Shown here: positions 26,929 through 36,101 of the stretch, in pieces
Layout of the letters: each line of letters begins with the position of its first letter
Numbering within the stretch: position 1 is the first letter of the stretch
Assembly (NCBI RefSeq): GCF_016282985.1
Contig: NZ_JAEELZ010000078.1
Coordinates: forward strand, 1 to 36,669
Origin: Methanosphaera sp.
GTDB taxonomy: Archaea > Methanobacteriota > Methanobacteria > Methanobacteriales > Methanobacteriaceae
Direction of reading: 5' to 3'
DNA length: 36,669 nucleotides
The notes under the pieces: generated by a model
Told to the model about the DNA's origin: nothing
What the model saw: only the letters and a program-made list of their open reading frames with translations
The model's database searches: none
Translations under genes and position numbers: made by a program

Positions 26929-27162
26929 TTATGCAGGATTTCCTTCTTCATCGTAAACTTCGATACATTCACCAGTACAATTATCTGAAGCTTCTTTGTA
27001 AATTTCGATTTCATCGGTTTCTAATTCATCGACATCATCTTGTCTGATAGAACCTATGATAGTTGCCCTATCATCATCATCAAAAGTAAATAATGTTTCA
27101 TCTAATTCAACACAATTTCCACACATTGTGCAATCTTCTCTTTCTAAAACTACTTCATACAT
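26929..27162 (-). CDS. Small 4Fe-4S ferredoxin (single cluster)
   Basis: A 77-aa acidic protein. C11, C14 and C17 (CTMCGNC) plus a distal Cys at 62 or 66 (DNCTGEC) can hold one 4Fe-4S cluster; the second motif of bacterial-type ferredoxins is missing, and the usual CP is replaced by CIE. The middle is very rich in Asp/Glu. The electron partner is unknown. GGGAGAT precedes ATG 27162. It lies between MraY-like and MurG-like genes, but T8 and T9 runs on either side suggest a separate transcript. Confidence 0.85.
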   Translation of the reverse strand: MYEVVLEREDCTMCGNCVELDETLFTFDDDDRATIIGSIRQDDVDELETDEIEIYKEASDNCTGECIEVYDEEGNPA

Positions 27163-27276
27163 TTTACATATCTCCCTAAACTATGTATTAACACTGATAA
27201 GTTTAATATAAAATATATATAAATGTTTTGATTTTTAGGTCAAAAAAAATAATAAAAAATAGTAAATTAAATAAGA

Positions 27277-28242
27277 CTAATCCTCTTGAGATAAACCAGT
27301 CCTACTTAAAGATTGATTATTTGAAGTTTTTTTAATTTTTACAGGATTATACAATAGTCTTCTTGCACCTAATGATTTTAAAAATGAATTATCCACTTTT
27401 ATTTGAGAATCTCCTAAGAATAATTTCCTACATAAATCTCCTAATCCACCACCAGTTAAAACATCCATTACATAGTCACCAAATGTAGGATTTTCAATAT
27501 GTAAATAGGTGCTTAAATAGTATTCTAAAGTTTCTCTTCTTAAATATGCAATAATTAATGCAGTGATTAAGAATAATAATAACATAACTATAAATTCAAC
27601 TGGATAAAATATTTTAGCAGGAACAATTACTTTAGTTAATGCTGCTGAAACCAATGCAAGACATATTCCAAGAGCTACACCGAAAGAATGATTTCCTATT
27701 TCTCCCATCATTATATATCCAGAATAATCTAATGAAATATAACCTAACGTTATTGCAATTAATAGTACTGGAATATAGAATGCAGGAGAGTGCAATATGG
27801 ATAAAATAGCAAATGACAATACAGACATCAATATAACTGTAATACAAGCAGTTCCTGGTTGCATATCTGCAATATTTAATATTTGTATCATTAAAGCTAC
27901 CAATATTGCTACAGGACCCATTATAATATAACCCATTATCATAACAATTAGTAAACCTAGACCTCTAAAGAATTGTCCTAACTCTATATAAGAATTTAGT
28001 CTAACTCGGCCAATTACATCATCAATAAATGCAGTAATACCTATAATTGCTATAAGAATGTTATAAGGTGCTGGGAAAAATACCAACATTGCTAAAAATG
28101 GTGCTATTCCCACTCCTCTAGGGATTCCTCCACGTATGTCTTCAAAAAGATTTCCTTTAATCTTAGTAAATATTACTGTGAATAATATTGTTAAAATCAA
28201 GGTGAGAATAAATGCACATATCCACATTAGATATATTTCCAT
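27277..28242 (-). CDS. MraY-like membrane phosphosugar transferase, probable pseudomurein enzyme
   Basis: A 321-aa membrane protein with about eight to nine hydrophobic segments. MraY/WecA-type motifs are recognisable but modified: FIDDVIGR with the Asp pair D74-D75, LNIADMQPGTA at the NLTDGLDGLA position (first Asp kept, second replaced by Pro), and MMGEIGNHSFG at the MGDxGS position, with Glu replacing the catalytic Asp. It should transfer a phospho-amino-sugar peptide to a lipid phosphate at the cytoplasmic face. The C-terminal ~60 residues are soluble (GGGLGDLCRKLFLGDS ...). AGGTGA precedes ATG 28242. T8 follows at 27242-27249. Confidence 0.8.
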   Translation of the reverse strand: MEIYLMWICAFILTLILTILFTVIFTKIKGNLFEDIRGGIPRGVGIAPFLAMLVFFPAPYNILIAIIGITAFIDDVIGRVRLNSYIELGQFFRGLGLLIVMIMGYIIMGPVAILVALMIQILNIADMQPGTACITVILMSVLSFAILSILHSPAFYIPVLLIAITLGYISLDYSGYIMMGEIGNHSFGVALGICLALVSAALTKVIVPAKIFYPVEFIVMLLLFLITALIIAYLRRETLEYYLSTYLHIENPTFGDYVMDVLTGGGLGDLCRKLFLGDSQIKVDNSFLKSLGARRLLYNPVKIKKTSNNQSLSRTGLSQED

Positions 28243-28346
28243 ATATTCACCTAATCATTTTGTATAATTTTTATTAAGTAAAATATTTTTACTAATAATT
28301 TATTTTCCTATGTTATATTTATAAAAATATTAGTATAAAATTTTAA

Positions 28347-29402
28347 CTATATTGGATAACGTAAAAATGAAGCAATTGAACCTAAAGATTCCAATTGTTT
28401 ACCGGCATCATGTTCACTACTGATAATTTCTACTGTTCCACCCATATTTTCTACTGTATTCATTATATTTTGAGTCTCTTTTTCTCTAACAAAAGTATCT
28501 AAGACAAGTAATTTTTCTGTTGCTCCCATATTTGTAGCCATTGAAACTTGTTTTACTCCATAAGTTACCAAATTAGAAGATTTACCTATCTGTTCTAATA
28601 ATTTATTTACTGAAGATATTTCTGATGCAATTTTAGCATCTTTTGACAATGATTCTATGAGACCATTTTTAAGAACTTCTTGAATACCTGCATGACCACC
28701 AGAACCTGTACTTTCCAATATAGACTTTTTAGCCAAATCAGAGTGATGTTCTTCTAAATAATTATAATATCCATTTTTAGTAAAACCCGGCCCAATTATA
28801 ATTAGTTTGTTTATTTTATCAAACTGTCTAATAGTTTTAGTAATCTCTTCATAATAATTATTTATTTTATCTTGACGATCTTTTGCAATATTTCTTTTTC
28901 CTGAAATATCCCCAATAATAGGACCTATATAATCTATACCATACTGTTTAATTATTCCTAAATCAGCAGTATTGTCTTCTATTGCAATAATTATTTCAGT
29001 AGGTCTTTTAGAAGAATCTACTGCCTGTTGTAACCTATCCAATGACCATTTATTCCATCTTTTTTGGATTTTTATACTGCTATTTATTTGTACATTTATT
29101 GTATGATGAGAACCTAAAGGTATTAAATCTTCAGGACCTGATTCTATTACACCAGTAAAACGTAACATTCCAGTATATTTATGGAAACTTATCTTTTCAA
29201 CACGAATTCCCAAGAAAAATGTTTTTTTAACTCCCCGATCAGCTCTGGTTTTTCCACTATCATTATCTTGAATACGTCTCGTAGTTAAAGTTGATACAAA
29301 ATCATTTTCTTCCACAATATGTGATAAATGCCATAAATCATCAATACTTTCTGGAATAACTTCTATTAATCCCTGTTTTTTATCCTGATTTTTTATTTGC
29401 AT
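28347..29402 (-). CDS. pelA: Pelota, mRNA surveillance / ribosome rescue factor
   Basis: A 351-aa eRF1-like protein. The N-terminal Sm-like domain has GLIEVIPESIDDLWHLSHI, then TTRRIQDND and ADRGVKKTFFLGIRVEKI. The middle domain has IIGPGFTKNGYYNYL, and the C-terminal domain ends in VEIISSEHDAGKQLESLGSIASFLRY. With aEF1A/Hbs1 function and ABCE1 it splits stalled ribosomes. I start at ATG 29402 because MQIKNQDKKQGLIEVIPE aligns with other archaeal pelota N-termini; ATG 29423 would add seven residues and has no ribosome site. Confidence 0.92.
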   Translation of the reverse strand: MQIKNQDKKQGLIEVIPESIDDLWHLSHIVEENDFVSTLTTRRIQDNDSGKTRADRGVKKTFFLGIRVEKISFHKYTGMLRFTGVIESGPEDLIPLGSHHTINVQINSSIKIQKRWNKWSLDRLQQAVDSSKRPTEIIIAIEDNTADLGIIKQYGIDYIGPIIGDISGKRNIAKDRQDKINNYYEEITKTIRQFDKINKLIIIGPGFTKNGYYNYLEEHHSDLAKKSILESTGSGGHAGIQEVLKNGLIESLSKDAKIASEISSVNKLLEQIGKSSNLVTYGVKQVSMATNMGATEKLLVLDTFVREKETQNIMNTVENMGGTVEIISSEHDAGKQLESLGSIASFLRYPI

Positions 29403-29539
29403 ACTTCTTTCTATGATTTTCATTTTTAATAATTATTATGTCAAATAATAAATATTATGATTAAATGATAAATTAGTAATACTTTTATATGATTAATAAT
29501 AAAATTAGTAATACAAAAACAAAGGTGAATAAAAAAATT

Positions 29540-29848
29540 ATGAACGCAGAACAAAAAAAATATTTAGTTAAAACAATTGAAGAATCAGGAGAATGGGAAA
29601 GAATTGAAACAACAATTGATGGATTATTTGTTGTAAAACCTCCTGAAAATAATAATAAACAAATGGTGTTCGTTGAATTAGTTCCAACCATTAAAGGACA
29701 AGCAATAAAGAAAAAAGGTATTTATCTGAAATCAACAGAAGACTTAGAAGCATATAAAGAATTATTAAATAATCCCAAAACTAAAGAATTAGTGGATGTT
29801 ATATCAGAATATTATGGAAAAAGAAAAACCCCCAAAATAGAAATATAA
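29540..29848 (+). CDS. Unknown 102-aa protein upstream of tyrA
   Basis: I do not recognise the family. The protein starts MNAEQKKYLVKTIEESGEWERIETTI, then a beta-rich part GLFVVKPPENNNKQMVFVELVPTIKGQ, and ends in a charged helix (TEDLEAYKELLNNPKTKELVDVISEYYG) and a basic tail. It is soluble, without Cys or metal motifs. GGTGA at 29524-29528 lies before ATG 29540, so I prefer this start to the longer frame from 29489. tyrA begins 40 bases downstream and may be co-transcribed. Confidence 0.7.
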   Translation: MNAEQKKYLVKTIEESGEWERIETTIDGLFVVKPPENNNKQMVFVELVPTIKGQAIKKKGIYLKSTEDLEAYKELLNNPKTKELVDVISEYYGKRKTPKIEI

Positions 29849-29888
29849 TAATAAAAATATAATATATTAAAAATTAAGGGGTTAAAAA

Positions 29889-31220
29889 ATGACTTGTGAA
29901 AATATTAAAAATGTGACTATTATCGGAGGAACACGAGGTTTAGGAAAATGGATTGCTCAACAACTTAGTAAAGAAGGATTGAATGTCACAATCACAAGTC
30001 GTAACAAAACTTCTGGTGAAAAAATAGCTAAAAAAATTAATACTGGGTATAGTAATGATAATATTGAAGCAATTGAAAATGCAGATTTAATTATTTTTTC
30101 TGTCCCTATAGAAAATATGGTAGAAACTATTAAAGATGTTGCTCCTTATGCTCCCGAAAAATCTTTACTAATGGATATTACATCAGTAAAAAAAGAACCA
30201 ACAGAAGCTTTAATAAAATATGCACCAGAAAACACGGAAATATTACCCTGCCATCCAATGTTTGGGCCTAGAGTTCCATCAATAGAAGGACAAGTTGTAA
30301 TATTAACTCCAATTGAAAATAGATCAAAGAAATCTTTTGAAAATATAAAAAAATTTTTAGAAAATAAAAACACACATATTGTAATATCAACTCCGGAAGA
30401 ACATGATAAAATAATGAGTGTTGTACAAGGAATTACACATTTTTCATATATCAGTATAGCTTCTACTATAAAAAAATTGGATATCAGTGTAAAAAAATCC
30501 AGAGAATTTGCTAGTCCAATATATAGTCTTATGTTAGATATGATAAGTCGTATTGTATCCCAAAATCCGTACTTATATTATTCTATTCAAAAATCTAATA
30601 ATGAAACGGCTATTTCAAGAAAAACTTTAATTGAAGAAAGTATCCGTTTATGTAACCTAATTGAAAATGGAGAAGAGGAATTGTTTGTAGAAAATATGAG
30701 TAATTCTGCCAAACATTTAGATGAATTTGAAGAAGCTTTAGGTAGATCAGATAAAGCAATTAATGTTTTAACTAACGATTTGAATGTGTTAAAAAAATCC
30801 ATAGGGGAAGAAATTGGTGTTGAACACCAATATTCCAAAAAAATACATGTTGGAACTGTTGAAAATGTTACGGCAGATACTGTTACTTTAATCAATGACA
30901 ATAATCAAAAGACAACCTTGAAAATTTCAAATATTAACAAATTATCTGATGAAGAATTGTTCAACTGGAAGAAAAACAATACAAAACTATGTGAATTTGA
31001 TGTTTCAGTAATGTTTCCTAAACGCTGCAATAAAAATATATTGCTAAATATGTTTAAAAATATTAAACCAGTAATAAACGTTGAATTGATTGATGTTTAT
31101 ACTGGAGAACAAATTCATGAAGACAACATGAGTTTAACATTCCATTACTCCACATTTAATAAACATGAAAAGAATTATGTTGAGAATTATCTGAAAGGAA
31201 TCGGTGGAATAATTAGATAA
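29889..31220 (+). CDS. tyrA: Prephenate dehydrogenase with C-terminal FDX-ACB-like domain
   Basis: A 443-aa protein. Residues 8-165 are the NAD(P) domain (IIGGTRGLGKWIAQQL, IFSVPIENM, LMDITSVKKEP, CHPMFGPRVPS). Residues 170-300 are the helical dimer domain with QGITHFSYIS, which carries the catalytic His. A small beta-like linker spans about 308-365. Residues 370-443 contain VELIDVYTGEQI and SLTFHYSTF, a close match to the FDX-ACB domain of phenylalanyl-tRNA synthetase beta. It oxidatively decarboxylates prephenate to 4-hydroxyphenylpyruvate for tyrosine. The tail may be regulatory. AAGGGG precedes ATG 29889. Confidence 0.9.
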   Translation: MTCENIKNVTIIGGTRGLGKWIAQQLSKEGLNVTITSRNKTSGEKIAKKINTGYSNDNIEAIENADLIIFSVPIENMVETIKDVAPYAPEKSLLMDITSVKKEPTEALIKYAPENTEILPCHPMFGPRVPSIEGQVVILTPIENRSKKSFENIKKFLENKNTHIVISTPEEHDKIMSVVQGITHFSYISIASTIKKLDISVKKSREFASPIYSLMLDMISRIVSQNPYLYYSIQKSNNETAISRKTLIEESIRLCNLIENGEEELFVENMSNSAKHLDEFEEALGRSDKAINVLTNDLNVLKKSIGEEIGVEHQYSKKIHVGTVENVTADTVTLINDNNQKTTLKISNINKLSDEELFNWKKNNTKLCEFDVSVMFPKRCNKNILLNMFKNIKPVINVELIDVYTGEQIHEDNMSLTFHYSTFNKHEKNYVENYLKGIGGIIR

Positions 31221-31288
31221 TTCCATTTTAATTATCATTAACATTCTCGTATTAAAATGATTAAATTATTTTTTTTAAAAAACAAACC

Positions 31289-31413
31289 GTAAAGTATATA
31301 TATTAAAATAATTATAGTTATAATTACAAAAAGTAATTAAAATAATTTTTTTATAGAATATTTTAGTAACCTTTATATACTAAATAAAATATAATTATTA
31401 TTACAAAAAGTAA
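31289..31413 (+). promoter_or_regulatory. Tandem cdc48 promoters with repeated TTAC-N5-GTAA dyad
   Basis: Promoter 1 has TATA-like GTATATATATT (about 31294-31304) and promoter 2 has CTTTATATAC (31371-31380). Each is followed, about 27-28 bases from the TATA start, by the identical 14-mer ATTACAAAAAGTAA (31323-31336 and 31400-31413), a dyad TTAC-N5-GTAA around the expected start site. Two copies at the same relative place imply a duplicated controlled promoter. The core AC-N5-GT is like operators of archaeal heat-shock regulators. The rest of 31221-31466 has no gene. Confidence 0.6.
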
Positions 31414-31466
31414 ATAAAAAAATCAATCTAATCAAATAATTTAATTAAAAAAATGGAGGAGATAAT

Positions 31467-33656
31467 ATGGAAAATGAATTAAAATTAAAAGTAGCAGAAG
31501 CATTTTCCCAATCAGACATAGGTAGATCCGTAGCAAGAATAGACCCAAAATGTATGGAAAGTCTAGGTCTAAAAGATGGCGATGTAATAGAAATCGAAGG
31601 AAATAAAATAACAACAGCCACAGTAGTTGCTTCACAAGCTGATGCTAGTTTAGGAATTCTAAGAATTGACAGTTACCTTAGAAAAAATGCTGGAACTTCC
31701 ATAGGTGAAGAAGTAACAATAAGAAAAGCACAAATTAAAGAAGCAAAAAAAGTTAAATTAGCTCCAGTAGATCAAGAAATAGCAATACAGGGAAATTTAA
31801 ATGGAGTATTCTTAAATAGAATTGTAAATAAAGGTGACATCATAGTTACAGGTATAAGAAGACAACAACCAAAAACACCAAACATGATGTTCGATGACTT
31901 CATCAACCAAATGATGACAAACATGACATCCATAGGTGAAATAAAATTAGCCGTAATTAATACAAAACCATTAGGTCCTGTAAAAATCACAGAAGATACT
32001 CAAATTGAAATGGAAACCAAACCAGTTGATCCAAATAAATTTGAAGGAGTAGAAAACCTCATTGATGTGTCTTACGAAGATATTGGTGGACTTGAAAACG
32101 AAGTTAAAAAAATAAGAGAAATGGTTGAAATTCCATTAAAAAGACCAGAATTATTCAAACAATTAGGAATTTCAGCTCCAAAAGGTGTATTATTACATGG
32201 ACCACCAGGAACTGGTAAAACATTACTTGCAAAAGCTGTGGCAAATGAAACAAATGCCCACTTTATTGTAATTAATGGTCCAGAAATAATGAGTAAATAT
32301 GTTGGAGGTTCAGAAGAACAATTAAGAGAATTATTTGAAGAAGCTGAAGAAAATAGTCCTTCAATAATATTCATTGATGAATTGGATGCAATAGCCCCAA
32401 AAAGAGCAGATGTAACTGGTGATGTAGAAAGAAGAATTGTTGCACAACTTTTAACTTTAATGGATGGTCTAAAAAGCAGAGGGGAAGTAGTTGTAATTGG
32501 AGCAACAAACAGACCTGATGCAATTGATGAAGCTTTAAGAAGACCTGGAAGATTTGATAGGGAAATAGAAATTGGTGTTCCAGACAAAGATGAAAGAAAA
32601 GAAATCTTAGAAGTTCACACAAGAAACATGCCTTTAGCTGAAGATGTCGACTTAAATGAACTTACCGAAGTAACTCATGGTTTTGTTGGAGCTGATTTAG
32701 AAGCATTATGTAAAGAAGCCGCTATGAGAGTACTAAGAAGAGTTTTACCTGAAGTACAAACAGACAAAGAAGTTCCACAAGAAATTCTTGACAAAATGGT
32801 ACTAAACAAAAAAGACTTCAAAGATGCTTTAAAAGAAATTCAACCATCCGCATTAAGAGAAGTACTAGTTCAAATTCCGGATGTTAGTTGGGATGATGTC
32901 GGAGGTTTATCTGCAGCAAAACAAGAACTTAAAGAAGCAGTTGAATGGCCTTTAAAAAATCCTGATAAATTCAAAAAATTTGGAATTACACCACCTAAAG
33001 GAGTATTATTAACCGGTATTCCAGGAACTGGAAAAACGTTACTTGCTAAAGCAGTAGCAAATGAAAGTGATGCAAACTTCATATCTGTAAAAGGACCAGA
33101 ACTTCTATCCAAATGGGTGGGAGATTCAGAAAAAGGTATTAGGGAAGTTTTCAGAAAAGCAAGACAAACTGCCCCAACAGTAATATTCTTTGATGAAATT
33201 GATGCAATAGCATCCACCAGAGGAGATTCATTAGATAGTGGAGTAACACAAAGAGTGGTAAATCAGTTATTAACTGAAATGGATGGAATGGAAGAATTAC
33301 ATGATATTTCAGTAATTGCAGCAACCAACAGACCAGATATAATTGACCCAGCACTTCTCAGACCGGGCCGATTTGACAGACATGTAGAAGTAGGATTACC
33401 AGATCAAAAATCAAGAGAAGCAATATTCAAAGTACATACAAAAGACATGCCATTAGCTGAAGATGTAGATATTAAAGAACTTGCAGAAAAAACAGAAGGA
33501 TTTGTTGGAGCAGATATCGAAGCAGTATGCAGAGAAGCTGTAATGTTAACCTTAAGAGAAGACATAGAATCTGAAGAAGTTTACATGTCAGAATTTGAAA
33601 AAGCTATGAAAAAAGTTAAACCTACAAAAGAAAAAGAATTAGTATCTTATAACTAG
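31467..33656 (+). CDS. Cdc48/VAT-type AAA+ ATPase
   Basis: A 729-aa protein: N-domain about 1-200 (double-psi barrel plus second lobe), then D1 with Walker A GPPGTGKT (245-252), Walker [15 protein letters not shown] and sensor [10 protein letters not shown], and D2 with Walker A GIPGTGKT, Walker [15 protein letters not shown] and [11 protein letters not shown]. Both rings have arginine-finger [16 protein letters not shown] segments. It unfolds proteins, probably feeding the proteasome. The N-domain holds a Met-rich insertion around 136-158 ([17 protein letters not shown]). GGAGGA precedes ATG 31467. The upstream region has two promoters with repeated dyads. Confidence 0.96.
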   Translation: MENELKLKVAEAFSQSDIGRSVARIDPKCMESLGLKDGDVIEIEGNKITTATVVASQADASLGILRIDSYLRKNAGTSIGEEVTIRKAQIKEAKKVKLAPVDQEIAIQGNLNGVFLNRIVNKGDIIVTGIRRQQPKTPNMMFDDFINQMMTNMTSIGEIKLAVINTKPLGPVKITEDTQIEMETKPVDPNKFEGVENLIDVSYEDIGGLENEVKKIREMVEIPLKRPELFKQLGISAPKGVLLHGPPGTGKTLLAKAVANETNAHFIVINGPEIMSKYVGGSEEQLRELFEEAEENSPSIIFIDELDAIAPKRADVTGDVERRIVAQLLTLMDGLKSRGEVVVIGATNRPDAIDEALRRPGRFDREIEIGVPDKDERKEILEVHTRNMPLAEDVDLNELTEVTHGFVGADLEALCKEAAMRVLRRVLPEVQTDKEVPQEILDKMVLNKKDFKDALKEIQPSALREVLVQIPDVSWDDVGGLSAAKQELKEAVEWPLKNPDKFKKFGITPPKGVLLTGIPGTGKTLLAKAVANESDANFISVKGPELLSKWVGDSEKGIREVFRKARQTAPTVIFFDEIDAIASTRGDSLDSGVTQRVVNQLLTEMDGMEELHDISVIAATNRPDIIDPALLRPGRFDRHVEVGLPDQKSREAIFKVHTKDMPLAEDVDIKELAEKTEGFVGADIEAVCREAVMLTLREDIESEEVYMSEFEKAMKKVKPTKEKELVSYN

Positions 33657-33670
33657 ATTCCTAAAATTAT

Positions 33671-33703
33671 AATGTAGAAATTCACTTTTCTACATTTTTT
33701 TTT
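33671..33703 (+). terminator. Hairpin terminator of cdc48
   Basis: AATGTAGAAA (33671-33680), loop TTCACT, TTTCTACATT (33687-33696) is a perfect 10-bp stem, directly followed by T7 (33697-33703). It lies 14 bases after the stop. Confidence 0.8.
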
Positions 33704-33831
33704 CACTTCCTTAAAAGAAACTATTTTTAAATTAAATAAAAATTATTTATTATAAAGTCATTTTTACATAACAATTATTAATATTTTCAAATAAACTAAA
33801 TATATTAATTAATGATGTAAGAGGTTTACTA

Positions 33832-35085
33832 ATGGCATATGATATTAAAGATATTAACTTAGCTCCTCAAGGAGAAAAAAAGATTAAATGGGTACAAAGA
33901 CACATGCCCGTACTAGAAAGTATCAAGAAAGAATTTGAAGAAACAAAACCATTCGAAGGAATAACCATCGGATCATGTTTACACCTAGAACCAAAAACCA
34001 TTAACCTTGGATTGACATTACAAGCTGGTGGAGCAGAAGTAGTTATGACTGGATGTAATCCTCTTTCTACACAAGATGATGCAACAGCCGCCGGAGCAAA
34101 ACTAGGTTTGAATATGTATGGATGGACCGGTCAAACCAATGAAGAATATTATGAACATCTTAATAAAGTCTTGGATTACGAACCAGATATTGTTATAGAC
34201 GATGGTGCAGATTTAATATTTTTAATCCACAAAGAAAGACCAGAATTACTCGAAAAACTTAAAGGAGGATGTGAAGAAACAACTACAGGTATTCACAGAC
34301 TCAAAGCAATGCACCAGGACAAAGCACTTAAAATTCCTGTAATGGCTGTAAATGATTCATACATGAAATACCTATTTGACAACAGATATGGTACAGGACA
34401 ATCAACCTTCGATTCCATCATGGGAACAACCAATTCTGTAATTGCCGGACAAAACGTAGTCGTTTGTGGATACGGTTGGTGTGGTAGAGGAATCGCTATG
34501 CGTGGTAAAGGATTGGGAGCTAACGTAATCGTTACAGAAGTAGATCCAATCAGAGCACTTGAAGCAAGAATGGACGGATACAGAGTAATGACCGTTAAAA
34601 AAGCACTTGAAGAAGCAGACATAGTTATCACAGCAACAGGAAATCGTGACATAATTTCAGGAGATGACTTTGACCACATAAAAGACGGATGTATGTTATC
34701 CAATGCAGGACACTTTAATGTAGAAATCAACGAAAATGACTTACTAGCAAGAACTGAAAAACAAGAAAACATAAAACCAGATATCGACTGTTATACCTTA
34801 AAAGACGGAAGAAATGTATATTTATTAGCTGGTGGAAGATTAGTGAACTTAGCAGGAGAACATGGACAAGGACATCCTGCAGAAATAATGGACTTAAGTT
34901 TCGCTATGCAAGCTTTATCAGCAAAACGTATACTTAATGAAGATATGGAACCAGGAGTATACAAAACTAGAGACGAAGTGGATATTGAAGTAGCTAAACT
35001 AAAACTTCAAACCATGGGAATAGAAATAGACCAACTAACCGATGACCAAAAAGATTATATGAATAGTTGGGATGTTGGAACATAA
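33832..35085 (+). CDS. ahcY: S-adenosyl- or S-inosyl-homocysteine hydrolase
   Basis: A 417-aa SAHH-family enzyme. GSCLHLEPKTINL is the substrate motif, GCNPLSTQDDATAA follows, then AVNDSYMKYLFDNRYGTGQS with the catalytic Lys and Asp, the NAD motif CGYGWCGRGIAMRGKGLGA, and SNAGHFNVEI. It removes the by-product of SAM methylation. In methanogens such as Methanocaldococcus the homologue prefers S-inosylhomocysteine, after deamination by DadD; this may apply here but cannot be seen in the sequence. GAGGTTT precedes ATG 33832. It converges on fen1. Confidence 0.95.
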   Translation: MAYDIKDINLAPQGEKKIKWVQRHMPVLESIKKEFEETKPFEGITIGSCLHLEPKTINLGLTLQAGGAEVVMTGCNPLSTQDDATAAGAKLGLNMYGWTGQTNEEYYEHLNKVLDYEPDIVIDDGADLIFLIHKERPELLEKLKGGCEETTTGIHRLKAMHQDKALKIPVMAVNDSYMKYLFDNRYGTGQSTFDSIMGTTNSVIAGQNVVVCGYGWCGRGIAMRGKGLGANVIVTEVDPIRALEARMDGYRVMTVKKALEEADIVITATGNRDIISGDDFDHIKDGCMLSNAGHFNVEINENDLLARTEKQENIKPDIDCYTLKDGRNVYLLAGGRLVNLAGEHGQGHPAEIMDLSFAMQALSAKRILNEDMEPGVYKTRDEVDIEVAKLKLQTMGIEIDQLTDDQKDYMNSWDVGT

Positions 35086-35092
35086 TTCCAAT

Positions 35093-35132
35093 AAAAAAAA
35101 GACTAATTTAAAACCATTGGTTTAAACTAGTC
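35093..35132 (-). terminator. Hairpin plus T8 terminator of fen1 (between converging genes)
   Basis: Plus-strand 35101-35132 folds with GACTA/TAGTC and TTTAAAACC/GGTTTAAA arms, with one mismatch and a bulge. On the minus strand it is followed by T8 (A8 at 35093-35100), and the fen1 stop (35108-35110) is in an arm. On the plus strand a T run starts some ten bases after the stem, so it may also serve ahcY. Confidence 0.65.
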
Positions 35133-36091
35133 TGACCTGTTTCTTTTTTTAATTTATCAATTGATGCAAGAGTTCTCTCTTCACCAAAATCATGATCGAC
35201 ACATAAAAAGTCTATTAACTTATCTTTTTTTGGCGTTTTAAATTTAATATCATAATCTGTTACAACATCAGGATGTAAAAATATTTCACGGATTTCATTT
35301 GGATCTACTTCTATAGTTTTATCCAATTTTTGAAGAGCAGATTCTAAATTACCATATTTTTGTATTAATTTAATTCCTTTTTTAGCACCTATTCCATATA
35401 TACCCTCATTAAAATCTGTTCCAACTAAAATTGCGACATCAACCATTTGTTCACGTGTTAATTGTAAGTCATCTAATGTTTTTTGTAATGAAATTAATTC
35501 CATATTTTTTGATGAAGCTGATAATTTAAAATTTTTTAACATTCGTGTAGCTCCAAATTGTAAACAATCGTAATCTTGTGAAACTACAGCCCATGCATCT
35601 TTTTTTGATACCATATATGAAGCCTGTGCTTCACCTTCTGTTTTTGCTTGTACATATGGTAATCCCATCAATTCCAATAATTTTTTTGAAGATTCTATAA
35701 TATTTTTATCCAAATGTACAGTTCGAGAAGCATATTTTCTAGCAGTTTCCAAATCTCCTGCTTCTTTTGCCTCTTTATATTTCTTTTCGGATTCTTTTTT
35801 AATTTCGATTCTTTCCTGCTGGGTTTTACTTTTTAGTTCTGGTGCTTTTCCATCAAATACATATATTGGTTTTACCTGTTTTGAAATTAATGTTGATGTT
35901 TGAAAAAAGATTCCACTTAAATGGGACGTTATATTTCCATTAGAATCTTTTAAAGGAGTTCCATCCGCCTGTCTCATTGTAGATAAAAATTTATATATTA
36001 AATTTGAAGCATCCACTGTTAAAACTTTTCCTTTTAAATGTTCCATATCAATTGGCTGTGCTGTAGTAATATCTTTAAATTTTACTCCCAT
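35108..36091 (-). CDS. fen1: Flap endonuclease 1
   Basis: A 327-aa FEN1. MGVKFKDI at the N-terminus, VDASNLIYKFLSTMRQ and YVFDGKAPELKSKTQQER in the N region, EGEAQASYMVSKKDAWAVVSQDYDCLQFGA in the I region (acidic metal ligands), and VGTDFNEGIYGIGAKKGIKLI helix-hairpin-helix. The last eight residues QTSLNQWF are a PCNA-binding PIP box. It cuts 5' flaps in Okazaki fragment processing and repair. I start at ATG 36091, where AGGTGG overlaps the upstream stop; the frame open to 36169 would run into the glycosyltransferase. Confidence 0.96.
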   Translation of the reverse strand: MGVKFKDITTAQPIDMEHLKGKVLTVDASNLIYKFLSTMRQADGTPLKDSNGNITSHLSGIFFQTSTLISKQVKPIYVFDGKAPELKSKTQQERIEIKKESEKKYKEAKEAGDLETARKYASRTVHLDKNIIESSKKLLELMGLPYVQAKTEGEAQASYMVSKKDAWAVVSQDYDCLQFGATRMLKNFKLSASSKNMELISLQKTLDDLQLTREQMVDVAILVGTDFNEGIYGIGAKKGIKLIQKYGNLESALQKLDKTIEVDPNEIREIFLHPDVVTDYDIKFKTPKKDKLIDFLCVDHDFGEERTLASIDKLKKETGQTSLNQWF

Positions 36092-36101
36092 ATTTATCCA
36101 C

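Noticed and set aside
32371-32622. Minus-strand Leu-rich frame inside cdc48
   Set aside because: Antisense shadow of a well-conserved AAA+ gene; no ribosome site or promoter.
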